Shown here: one piece after another, positions 54,449 to 64,000 of the stretch
How positions within the stretch are numbered: the stretch's first letter is position 1
How the letters are laid out: each line of letters begins with the position of its first letter
From: Symsagittifera roscoffensis
Taxonomy: Eukaryota > Xenacoelomorpha > Acoela > Convolutidae
Length of the DNA: 64,000 bases
Reading direction: 5' to 3'
Assembly: GCF_963678635.1 (NCBI RefSeq)
Contig: NC_087067.1
Location: 24,559,547 to 24,623,546 of the forward strand
Program-made: the position numbers and the translations under genes
The notes under the pieces: model-generated
What the model saw: the letters and a program-made list of their open reading frames with translations, nothing else
What the model was told of the DNA's origin: nothing
The model's database searches: none

Positions 54449-55214
54449 CCATGGAAATTCTGACTTGAACAAATACCATTGATACAAAAACTTTTTGATG
54501 ATTGACGATAATGCTTGACTCCAAAGCTTAACTTCCATTTTTCATGAATTAATGACCAAAGTTGTTCGCTCCAGCGGGCTGTCAAAAATACAATAACGCA
54601 TTCAAAACTAATTTTTTATGTTCTGAGCAGTCGACCGTGCAAGAGGTCCCAGAGGTACACAACGGAAATTCGTGTAGACTTTATATATTTAGATAATGAA
54701 AGTGGGATTTTTCAAAGACAAATCAAAAGAGAGCAATAATTCATGGTTGCTATATAAGTAGCATCGGGGCCTATATTTAGGGTAGGTTGGGGCGAACGTC
54801 TCTTTGTACCTTCGGTATGCAACTCTCTCACCACCCAAAGTGATCTCCCTTTAGTTTTATTTTACGAAATCAATTTTCTGCCGAACGACCTTTCGGTGCT
54901 AATTTTAATGAATTTCAACAGGAGCGCGAGTTCTAGCTCAAAATCTTCAGAAAAGTGCTCAAAAACGGCATTTCTAATCTGCGGCACAAAAAGTGTGGTC
55001 AAAATGGAGTCATTATGGTGTTTATGGAGAGCTCAGAAAATCAATTAAGTCGACATATAAAAAATTTCTCCTCACTGATGCGTACTTTTACTAATTTACT
55101 ACAAAAAAAATTCCAGATTTTTGGAGACTTGTGAAAAATATAGATTTCATGAAACTTTTTAAATTAAAAAAATATAAAATACATAAGTACAAGAAAGCAA
55201 AACAAGCTTCAAAT

Positions 55215-55425
55215 TTGCAGAAAAAGTGCTAAAATAAAAACACAGAGGCAAAACTTTGCTTGGCAAACACTAGCGAGAACACAAAAAGCAGCTCTATAAA
55301 GTGCAATAGAAAAACTTTGAAATAAGCCTCGAATTAGTAAAATAAGGATACGTCTCCGATTCAAACCCTCGACATAGAGGTTCTGAGTCTCACGCACTAA
55401 GCCACGAAGAGCCAACACTAGCCAC
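55215..55425 (-). repeat. tRNA-derived SINE, family I
   Basis: Minus strand: head with gtgagactcagaacctc and B-box-like gggtttgaatcgg at about 55345-55425, then the family tail aaagagctgctttttgtg and gctagtgtttgccaagc. Confidence 0.7.
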
Positions 55426-56859
55426 AAACAAAGCAGAGAACAGATACTACGCAATTTCCAATACTACAGCGAAATTTCCAAATAAGTGGACACTTTTAAT
55501 GAACACTTTTATTTGCGAGTTAAGGTAATGAAGAAAGAAGGTTCGTAATAATCCACTACACGGGTCAGTAGTGTAAGCTGTTGAAAAAAGAAAAAAATTC
55601 GCCGCATACGGGTTTCGATCGACCAACATATTTATATCATCACAAAAAAGCCAGATATTCTTGCTGTCTGTCTTCCAAACACCAGCCACTAACACACGGG
55701 TATTACATATCAGCAGTCCTTAAAGACAGAAATTGAGTACTTTTACTGCTAATGTTTATGCGCGATAGGTTGGAAAAAGTTAACTCGTAATATGTATTCG
55801 CCGCGTAACAAAGAGTAAAAATACAGTGTTGAGCTACAAATTTAGTAAGTGGATGAGGGAGTATTTTGTCGGATCTTGGGAGAAAGGAAGTCGTTTTGAC
55901 GGAAGAGAGGATATGGTCAGCTATTTCGATCTTTCGAGCACTGATGAAAACCTTAGACATCCCATATTCTGTAGAAAAAATCTCTACTCAAAGCATTTTT
56001 GGGATTATTGAGACCTTTGGGAAAAATTGGACTACAATGAGTTTCATGGTTTTTATTTTTTACCTTCTTAGAACTACTTTTTGTTACAAAAAAATTCCTT
56101 CAAAATGATCAAAAATTCTTTGTTTGGCAAAAAGTTCACTGGTATTAAGTTCATAATAGTTTCAGTTTCTCCATCCAATTGTTATGGAACATTCCAATCA
56201 TCACACTACTTACCAGTTCGTTTTCTATACTTGCCTTCACACTTAAGTGTCAAGACGGCAAAAATTAGCTCTAAAAAGGCAAACAAGAAACATCATGAAA
56301 AAGCAAAAAAAATGAAAAGTAAAGAAAGAAAAAAAAACTGACTTTTTTTTTTAAAGCCAACTTTCGAAATTTGAAGAAAAATAATATCGGCCTTGGAGCT
56401 CTTTGAAATTCAAGAAAAATTTACATTTTGCACGCACTATTTCAGTTCAATTTATGAAAGACACTTTTTTGGTTAACTCTGTTAACTTGTTACCAATTAA
56501 ATAATGTTAAAGCACATGTTATCAAACCGCTACTGTAGTCTACTGATTCAAAAAGCCACCAGAAGTAGCACTTTTAATTGCGACTCAAGTTGGAAAAAAA
56601 GTTGGATCGCATTATCACACAACGTTACGAATGTGTAATAAAGCGAATAGAAAATATGGGATCGGAAACATGAGCAGTACTGATACTGAAACTGATGAGC
56701 TTTTCTGAACAAGTTGGTTGACGAAAAGTGCATTAACCTTAAAACTCGCTCCTGTAAACAAATAGTAACAGACTTTCTTCAGGCCAACAACTTGTCTAAT
56801 AGAATCACTGCAACATTTGATTTATAATCATTAGAAACTCAGCTACTTGTTCCGCGCAT

Positions 56860-56932
56860 GGGGCGCTGAGATAGCGTCCAAGTCTAGGACAACAAACGCC
56901 TAGTCTTCGAATCCGGCAAAGACCTGCTCTTT
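56860..56932 (+). repeat. Possible tRNA-like SINE head
   Basis: gcgctgagatagcg then cttcgaatccggcaaag gives a B box and a clover-like spacing, but the A box is poor. Confidence 0.35.
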
Positions 56933-57671
56933 TTGAAACTAAAATTTCGGCTTGAAAAAACAACAACAATTTACCGAGAGTTTTTCCAAGCAGTTTAGTG
57001 TGCTCAGTTGGTACAGCACGGACTGTATTGTAATTTTCACTATATTTGAGAATCCTTTCACGGTATTCCGGCAATTGAGCATTTACGTGGGTTCCGAAAA
57101 ACTTTGCTCAGTTTTTTTGGAAGTTTTCAAGCTTATTGTTTTGTCTTATCATTTTCCTCTTAAGTCAGAAAAAAGCAATGAATGTAACAGCTCTAAGAAA
57201 GCTAGAAAAAGAAATGCAAAATAAATTACCGCAAAGGTAATTAAGCTTAGAAAAATTAGAAATTGCCGCCCGCCTGATTCAAACTTCCGACTTACATATT
57301 TAGAGTTTATCGTCCTGGTCTGAAATTTTTTCAATTACCAAGTTTTCCCATTTTTACGAAGGATTATTTGGCTTGAAGATTTTATGATTCATACGTGTAT
57401 TAGAGAATAGCTGGGTCATATCTATTCCATTAATATTTTGTTGGTTTAAATGAAGTATGTGTATCACAAGAGGTGCAAAGCGCTGCTTCACCTCTGAGTG
57501 TAAAATTGTATTAACGTTTCTCATAAAGTTTATCCGAAAGAGATGATTTAACCATCTAATAATAAAGCTATCATCAAATTTAATATATCATTCAGACATC
57601 TTAATCAATTTTTTTCTCACAGGGGAACTTCAAAAGAAAAATATTGAATTAAAATCAAAATCTATCTAAAC

Positions 57672-57902
57672 TTAAAGCATGGCATTGGATACAAATTGGA
57701 AGAAAACATTAGGCACTTGTGAGTGGTCTTTGAAAGTGTGAGATTTGTAAAAGTCTAGAAAGTGTCTTCTGATTCGCTGCAGTTCAGGCATGCTCAGTTT
57801 CTTATTTACTTTCAGTTTTTCACTAATTATCAAGTCGTCGCTCAGTTTTGATGACACCAATAACACATCGCCAATCTCGGCATTCAGCATCTGTCCCATT
57901 AT
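57672..57902 (-). CDS. KTI12: KTI12 exon 4 (C-terminal tRNA-binding end)
   Basis: Acceptor tttgtttag precedes 57902. Encodes KKLSMPELQRIRRHFLDFY and ends TAA at 57674-57672. The LxMxELxRxRRxF pattern is the family's conserved C-terminal signature. Confidence 0.92.
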   Translation of the reverse strand: MMGQMLNAEIGDVLLVSSKLSDDLIISEKLKVNKKLSMPELQRIRRHFLDFYKSHTFKDHSQVPNVFFQFVSNAML

Positions 57903-60900
57903 CTAAACAAATTTCATATAATAAAAAAATCAAAAAGAAAAAATCCAACAGACCAATTTGTTTAGAAAAATGTTCTAATGCTGAGTTTCAAGAAAAGACC
58001 GTTTTCTTTCCATCTGCGATTTTTTTTTATCTTGAGCAGTTTGTCTGATTGCCATCAAAATTAGCATCTGGTTTTTTATACCAAATGAAAAACACTTTAC
58101 AAAAATCGAAAACAACCTCGTTAATTAAAACTAACACCGTAAAAGTGATATTTAAATCAGACAGGTTACGGTAGAAGAGCACAAAACTGCTCGCAGCAGG
58201 GCAAAGCGCCGAACTATCCGACTACTTAAAGGCTTAAAACCAAGCAGCTAAAGGGATAAACAGCAGCAGCGTGGTCACATGTAGTTAGCGCTTTCCCAAT
58301 GCAAAAATAACAAACAGTACAAAATGCAGCTTTCTACACTGAAACTGGATGCACTAATTGAATCAAATCAACTGCGTAAATACTCAACGCCACATCCTTC
58401 ACATACTCTACTGCAGAATCCTTCTCTCATTCTAATACTACGCCAGTTGTCACCTTGCCAAACCTTCCGGAAAAGTATTTCGAAGCAAACAACCCTCAAA
58501 ACAAATTAAACCCTCGTTAAGTCATGACACGACAAACTTGGTCGATCCCAATGAGTCCATCGATGACTAACTCAAACCCCAAACACATACACTAATCTAC
58601 CCAATTGAACTCTCATTCAATATTTAGCCCCTCCGAGCCTTGCAAAGTTACGCTCTGGCTACTCCACTTTAATTGACTCAACATCGAATGAGCCAAGACT
58701 TAATACAAATTTCATCAAGCAAAAAAATTGCATGTAGTTCTTAAGCAGGGGCACAACAGCGGTTCGCCGTGATGAGCTGTACAGCTCGTATGTTGGTCCT
58801 ATCCCTCGTGGATAAATGATCTTAAATGTCCCCAATGAATGCACGAAGTGTTTCAAAACTCCACACGATACCAATCGCTCCTTCGAATTTCCCCAAAATC
58901 ATACTACACTTACTACTCTAACTTCTTACTCCGGTCCACTTTTTGATTTATTATACTGACCTCTCCAAAAAAGTGGGAAAAAACTAAAGCCTGATGTGAA
59001 TTTCTTTACGCTACTTCAGGTAACTCCACGGAACGGGCGTAAAATATGACGGTGGCCTCTTATTTAAGATTTTGAAGCCGTGATTGCGATTCGAAAGATG
59101 TTTCAAGCAATTTTTTTTGTGTTAGCGCTAATTAGATTAGAATATGATTAAATTTTTCAAAAGAATGTTAATTTTTGCCAGATTTTTTCTCCTCGTTTAG
59201 GCTATCATAAATTAAAATTTGACGCCGAATACCCAGCAACCGTTGCCCTTGTTTTGGTATGGAATTTAATCTGGCTTGAAAGAACCTGACTGTTACCCCT
59301 CATTTTCCTGGCTACCACTGATCAAAACAAATACGCTGTATTTAAATGGCATTTCATCAAACATTGAAGGTTCAATCAAATTTTTTTACCTGGCTGGTCA
59401 GCTTTTGTGTCATCTTGTCCAAATCATACAGTGTATCAGCAGCAAGTCGTGGTGGATTTTGAGTGGATAAATTCGGAGGCAGAGCACGTCCACTGGTTAA
59501 ACTTTGTTCAACCATTTGCAAATCCAACTCGTGAACATTCTCGGGACTAGTTTCAGGAACGTGTTTAGAAGTGCAATGTCACATGTAAAATTTGGTCTAT
59601 TTTGATTTTAATGATAGAATTAAAGCCAAAATCTTAGGAGAAATTTTTTAAAGGTTTTTATAAAATTCAGATATTTATAACTAGCACAAGACTACGTGTT
59701 CTATTCGGTATGACGTTGTTGGTAGTAACCAGAAGTAACCAGGTTTAAACAGAAGTAACCAGGTTTAAATACAACTTCTGAACATTTTTATTTACGGGAT
59801 TCTCAAAAAATTAATTCACACTTCCAAACGAGTACCTAGTTTCGAACAGAGGGGAGTCCCATCTAGCTGTACTTTGAGGTGCTTCGAATCTCAGATGAAG
59901 TGCTTTGATGGTCTCTTCTGAATACAGTTTTGACGTTTCATTATGAGTCAGTGATTGATCTAACGGACAGTTAAGAAACAGGACACATTGGGTTGTCTTG
60001 GCAGCCTTAACAACGCAGTAGAGCTCGTACCTGAAACCTATAAAATTTGAAGTTATCTACACAAGAATAACCATAGATGACTTTTTACCTCCATTCCTGC
60101 AATATTTTTTTATCAGTATAACTTTGGCTCAAAATCTCCCCATTTATTATAAAAATTATATGCAGCTATACAGCCTAACTATGCCATTCCAAATTTGTTT
60201 GGACTTCTTACCAAAACAAAAACTGGTTAACCTATTTGTTATATCAGTAATTAATGCTTTTGTGAGGGGGGTGTCGGAGAGCCTCATTCACCAGTGCAAT
60301 AAAGCTGCGGGAGGCTTTCAGAAGATTTTTCAAGAAACCAAAAAACAAACGTGAAGGTTTTATCTAAGCCAACAAAAAGTTGGAGAAGGTTCAATAATCT
60401 CAAGAACCGAGCAAAGAAAATATTTTTATGTAAAAAAATCTATCAAGTTAAAGCTCTTTAAGCAGCAAGAACCTTTCATGATCGCAACATTTTCATAAAC
60501 CTACCCCAGTTAGAAAAAGAATTAGTATTATGCGCCATTTCCACTTTCGCAATTGGAGAGCGTAATTTGCTTTCCTTTTAGCTATGAACTTGAAAAAAAC
60601 TTAGAAAGCCAAACCGCAAAAAAAAAAAAAAACTAGAAAATCCGATCAAATAAGTGTCTTCACTTCGTTAATTGACCTTGAATGGAACTAACCTCTTGGG
60701 CGATAAAAATATTCAATCATACCAGATCTGCTTTTAACAAACCATAATACTTGATTCGAAATCAAACGCGTCAAAAACAATAACTATTTCCATCAAAGCG
60801 AAGCTAAATATCGAAACTACAATTCACGATCACAACTCACACCTTTAATATAATTTTGTGCATCCAGTATGACCATCTTGTTAGCCGACAGTACACGTGT

Positions 60901-61116
60901 GACTTCGTCTTTGAGCTGTCCTCTCATTTGTTTCTCGAGACCAGGCGACCCATACACTGTGTTCCTGTCTTTTCCACTACAAGAGTAAAATGACTCATCC
61001 GAAATTAGATGAACACTGTCTTCTGGCGTGTTCTCTTTCGTGAAGTGAGTCACCAGCCTATTAGCTAGTCCGCTTTTACCGCCACAAGCCTGACCACAGA
61101 TTATAAGCAGAGGCAT
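57672..61116 (-). CDS. KTI12: KTI12 Elongator cofactor (complete, 4 exons)
   Basis: This minus-strand gene encodes a 287-residue KTI12 homologue, a P-loop ATPase related to PSTK that binds tRNA and supports Elongator-dependent wobble-uridine modification. Exons: 61116-60843, 60037-59836, 59546-59390 and 57902-57672. The four junctions keep one frame (phases 1, 2, 0) and use GT-AG. Walker A GQACGGKS is at residues 8-15; DAQNYIKGFRYELYC and LRFEAP, WDSPLF are family hallmarks; the end has LSMPELQRIRRHFLDFY and FFQFVSNAML. The length is near that of fungal and invertebrate homologues and shorter than human. The ATG at 61116 gives the usual MPL start. The gene converges on KCNT with 3.2 kb between stops. 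Confidence 0.93.
59390..59546 (-). CDS. KTI12: KTI12 exon 3
   Basis: Acceptor aaactag precedes 59546 and donor gtaaaaaa follows 59390. Encodes a 52-codon stretch including LSTQNPPRLAADTLYDLDKM, the less conserved middle part of the protein. Supported by phase and splice signals. Confidence 0.87.
59836..60037 (-). CDS. KTI12: KTI12 exon 2
   Basis: Acceptor tttatag lies at 60044-60038 on the minus strand; donor gtactc follows 59836. Encodes FRYELYCVVKAAKTTQCVLF and LHLRFEAPQSTARWDSPLF, both diagnostic for KTI12. Confidence 0.93.
60843..61116 (-). CDS. KTI12: KTI12 exon 1 (P-loop)
   Basis: Starts ATG CCT CTG CTT; contains the Walker A motif and ends within the NYIKG motif at AAAG before donor gtgtgagt. 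Reading past the donor gives a stop seven codons later. Confidence 0.93.
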
Positions 61117-61189
61117 CAAAAACTAAAACAAGTTAAATAATGTATTCACCCACCATCATTTGGTCTAGGGTGCTAAGCTTCTGAACAGA

Positions 61190-61375
61190 GATGAAGCTTC
61201 ACTTCGCATACACTAGCGAGAACACGACAAAAAGCAGCTTTATAAAGTGCAATGAGAAAAGTCTCAAATTAGTTTAAAAAATCGGCTACGTCTGAGATTC
61301 GAACCTGCGACCTAGAGATTAAGAGTTTCACACACTAATCACTCAGCCACGGACGCTTAATAGGCATCAAGCACA
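61190..61375 (-). repeat. tRNA-derived SINE, family I
   Basis: Minus strand: gcgtccgtggctgagtgat at the head, B-box ggttcgaatctcag, then tail aaagctgctttttgtcgtg, gttctcgctagtgtatgcg and aagtgaagcttcatctc. It is the best preserved copy and lies just upstream of KTI12. Confidence 0.8.
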
Positions 61376-62340
61376 GGTAAGGTAAAGAACAGATGCTACA
61401 GTGAAATTTCCAAATATGAGAACACTTGTGACGCACACTTTTAAGCTAGGAAAGATTTCAATTTGCAATAATAACAATTGATTGAACTTGAAAATGATAA
61501 ATCACTTGGTCTCAACTAATTATTGTTTGCTGCAACTCATTTTTACTTGAAAAAACGACCTAACCAAAAAACAATCTCAACAGCGTCGTTTAGAGATCAA
61601 ATTTCAAATTTAAAACAACTATTTCAGTGACATTATTCTTTAACTAACAACGCTTCTTAAAAATAAAACTTGATTTCGTTGATTTTGATTTACCGTTGCT
61701 TTATGTTGTACAAACCACAATCTAGCTGCTCCACAATCAAGCCTGAGTTAAAAATTCATCGAAGACCAAAAAAAAACCCTTGAATTCATTCAACCCATTC
61801 ATGAAAAACACGATCAAAAAAATGGGTATTTCATTATTACTCAAAATCAAGTACAACATGTTTTTTATACCCAGTCAATATCAATTGGCATCGCAGAAGC
61901 AAAATTGGAGCTCGCAAGTATAAAAAAAGCAGTTGTCAATGAACTTAAAAGCGCCAAAAATAAATAATTTTTTTAAACTTTTTTTAGTTTCAATTTTACA
62001 GAAGAAACTATACCGCCTGATAGATCTTTGTTTGAAGAGAATTTTTCACACTTTCTCGATATATCTATCCAGAGATCGCACTTCAAAAAATAAGATCAAA
62101 TTTAATCGCAAAGTAGTTTTTCCTACCGAAATATGTCTTCACTTCGCTCCAGGACACTTAACAAAGGTGTTTCGAAAATCAAAATACCTAATGCGTAGAA
62201 AATCTTGAAAAACAAACTGTTAAATAAATTTACACAGAATTGAGCAAATTGTTCATAATAGTGGCCTCTCGGTAAAAACAAAGCCAACCGACTGTTGGAA
62301 AGGAGCCAACGAACGCAGGTAAACAGAAAAAAATTGACTT
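61376..62340. other. Intergenic region upstream of KTI12
   Basis: AT-rich; no gene recognised. A 91-codon plus-strand frame at 61933-62208 has no motif. Confidence 0.45.
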
Positions 62341-62379
62341 AAAGAAAACTCAATTTTCGAAAAAAAAGATGCCTTTAAA

Positions 62380-62690
62380 GAAAACTCTTTGAATTTCCAG
62401 AACAATTTATGATTTGCGCTTTTTTCGGCAAAATTTACCCAATTTGAGAAAACTCGATCAATTTGAAAAAACTGGTTAAATTAATATTTAACTGGAAAAT
62501 CTGAAAATAAATTTCACTTTCGAAGATAGTCTGGATCGCGTTTTTACTGATCTTTACACTTTTTGTTTTAACAAAGGAAATGAACTGAACTTAAAAGAAA
62601 ACAAAAAAATCATCGTGACCTATATAAGAGTGTGAACTACGTTCATCGACTCTTAATAAAAACTCCAACTGAATAAACAGTTAAATTAAT
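62380..62690 (+). repeat. Direct repeat, left copy, with TATA-like box
   Basis: Shares ctttgaatttccagaacaat near its start and tgacctatataag, gtgaactacgttcatcgactc near its end with 63620-63860. The intervening sequence is diverged. Confidence 0.65.
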
Positions 62691-62984
62691 ATTTTCAATG
62701 CATCGGGAAATTGCTGCTATTGGGTACGACAAAAGGGACAACCATCAAAAAAGCCTCATCCGAAATCCTAAATATCTAATGGTATCTTGAGCTTGCGTCG
62801 ATAATTCGCGCTGATCGAGATATCCAAGCGAGTTGGAAACATATGCACTCAAGGAAACAGAAAATGACCAAACTCTGTTTCCTAATGGTTTTTATATAAA
62901 AGATCGATATCGCCCTAATGCCCTCTGAACTTCAAGAATACTTCATGATTGACTCTTGTTTGGCACAAAAGAAATCAGTTTCGA

Positions 62985-63115
62985 CAATTTTTTATCGTTG
63001 GGAAAATTTAAAAAACAAGTCAGTCATTTGGGTCAGTTTCCTTGCGTTTATAGGCACTTTTCAAACTGTCTGTTGGCTATGCTTTAAAGGCCTGTTTCGT
63101 TTCATTCGCCAAAGT
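62985..63115 (+). repeat. Inverted repeat, left arm
   Basis: Matches the reverse complement of about 63228-63365: gggtcagtttccttgcgttt, ctttaaaggcctgtttcgtt and tcattcgccaaa. Arms are about 80% alike by eye, spacer about 110 bases. Confidence 0.65.
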
Positions 63116-63227
63116 TTTAAAAATTTCGTTTAGTTGAGAAAATTCCCAGCGATATATAAATTTCAGAAGTTACTTTATTTGTGAGTTTCGGCACTATTTA
63201 AGGTTTTGTAAAAAGACAGCCTTATCT

Positions 63228-63365
63228 GCCTTCCATTTGGCAAATGAAACAGAATATGCCTTTAAAACATAGTGAACAGGCAGTTTGAAAGTTTTATTGA
63301 ACGCAAAGAAACTGACAAAAATGACCCACTTCATCATGAAACTTTGTTTTGAAGACTTCAACTTC
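63228..63365 (-). repeat. Inverted repeat, right arm
   Basis: Partner of 62985-63115. Both arms, read in the same sense, give similar short peptides (WVSFLAF and FVSFFAF), which may only reflect shared sequence. Confidence 0.65.
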
Positions 63366-63619
63366 AAAAGAAAAATTATGGCCGTAATGCTCTTTTTTAA
63401 TCTCAAGAAATATTGATTGAAATTTTTTGATGAATTCAATTCCATTAGAGAAAACTGGATCAATGGGTAAACACATTTTCCGCTGGCAAATCTTGAACAC
63501 ATAGCCGATTGACAATTGGAACTGTCAATGAAAGCAAGCAAAATGCACGCAAAAATACTGACTTGTTTTTTGAAAGAATCTCAACTTTCGAGTTTCCAAT
63601 AAAAAACAGATAGCGTTCA

Positions 63620-63860
63620 AGCTCTTTGAATTTCCAGAACAATTATTTATGAATGAAACTTTTTGGATATTAACCCAATTTGAAAAACGGCATCGAAAGG
63701 TAGAAATTTTATTACAAAGGAAACGAACTGATCTTAAGAAGAAATCGAACAAAAGGCGAAAAAAAAAATCTGAGCCTGAACAAACTTTAAATTTTCATGA
63801 GAAATCAATCATGACCTATATAAGGATCTGAACTACGCTGATCGACTCTAGATAAAAACC
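63620..63860 (+). repeat. Direct repeat, right copy, with TATA-like box
   Basis: Same landmarks as the left copy; tatataag is at 63817-63824, compared with 62621-62628 in the left copy. Confidence 0.65.
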
Positions 63861-64000
63861 CTTTTCGAGCCTAGACGCCATTCAATTGCAAAGGCAAAAA
63901 CGATTTGAATTGAACTTAAGAAAAATCAAAAGTCAAACTGCGAAAGATCAAATTTGGGGAGAACAAATTTAAAGACTTTCCGAAGAAAAACGATAAAAAT

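Larger units (their letters stand above)
54449..57671. other. Intergenic region between convergent KCNT and KTI12
   Basis: Contains SINE and repeat Y copies, otherwise AT-rich. No extra gene recognised. I saw no clear AATAAA close to either stop codon. Confidence 0.55.

Noticed and set aside
51384..51725. 113-codon ORF starting in a KCNT exon
   Set aside because: Only the first 40 codons are exon; the rest is read-through past a clear GT donor at 51504.
55826..56341. Cluster of plus-strand ORFs between KCNT and KTI12
   Set aside because: Overlapping frames with Lys/Phe-rich products and no recognisable domain.
1..64000. CRISPR arrays, operons, bacterial promoters or terminators
   Set aside because: No regularly spaced identical repeats with unique spacers; spliced genes, SINEs and LTR elements show a eukaryotic genome.

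Overview
This is a stretch of an AT-rich, intron-containing animal genome, most likely an invertebrate; I could not fix the phylum. The evidence is spliced coding exons with GT-AG borders, tRNA-derived SINEs, LTR retroelements and long AT-rich introns.

Two host genes converge. (1) A plus-strand Slo2/KCNT sodium-activated potassium channel gene enters the window already in progress. Its first visible exon (2405-2591) carries the pore helix, the TVGYGD selectivity filter and S6; its last exon ends with TGA at 54446-54448. I reconstruct 18 exons, one of them an 18-nt microexon, that keep a single frame for 840 codons and cover the pore, RCK1, inter-RCK linker and RCK2. The exons encoding S1-S5 lie upstream of the window. 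(2) A minus-strand KTI12 gene (P-loop Elongator cofactor) is complete in four exons from ATG at 61116 to the stop at 57672, 287 codons.

About half of the KCNT locus is inserted retroelement. Intron 1 holds a 7.1-kb Ty3/Gypsy element (3038-10127, sense to KCNT) with 246-bp LTRs, a gag ORF, a broken protease-RT-RNase H and an intact 996-codon ORF with integrase and a long tail. It is flanked by a 219-bp direct duplication instead of the usual 4-6 bp. Intron 3 holds an 18.9-kb LTR element (13531-32401, antisense to KCNT) with 410-bp LTRs, a CAAT 4-bp target duplication and a primer binding site. Its coding order is: ORF A, ORF B, gag, nucleocapsid-like domain, protease, RT-RNase H-integrase, a small membrane ORF, ORF D, an envelope-like membrane glycoprotein gene, and ORF E overlapping it. 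The extra ORFs, the A-rich coding strand and the size make it the most unusual object here.

Other introns and the intergenic space contain a LINE reverse-transcriptase remnant (about 35.6-36.5 kb), two families of tRNA-derived SINEs, MITE-like repeats (one inserted in a second repeat at 45137-45626), a possible MULE fragment (about 48.2-49.4 kb), simple repeats, and a composite direct/inverted repeat structure at the right edge (62.3-63.9 kb). I saw no rRNA, functional tRNA gene or CRISPR array.
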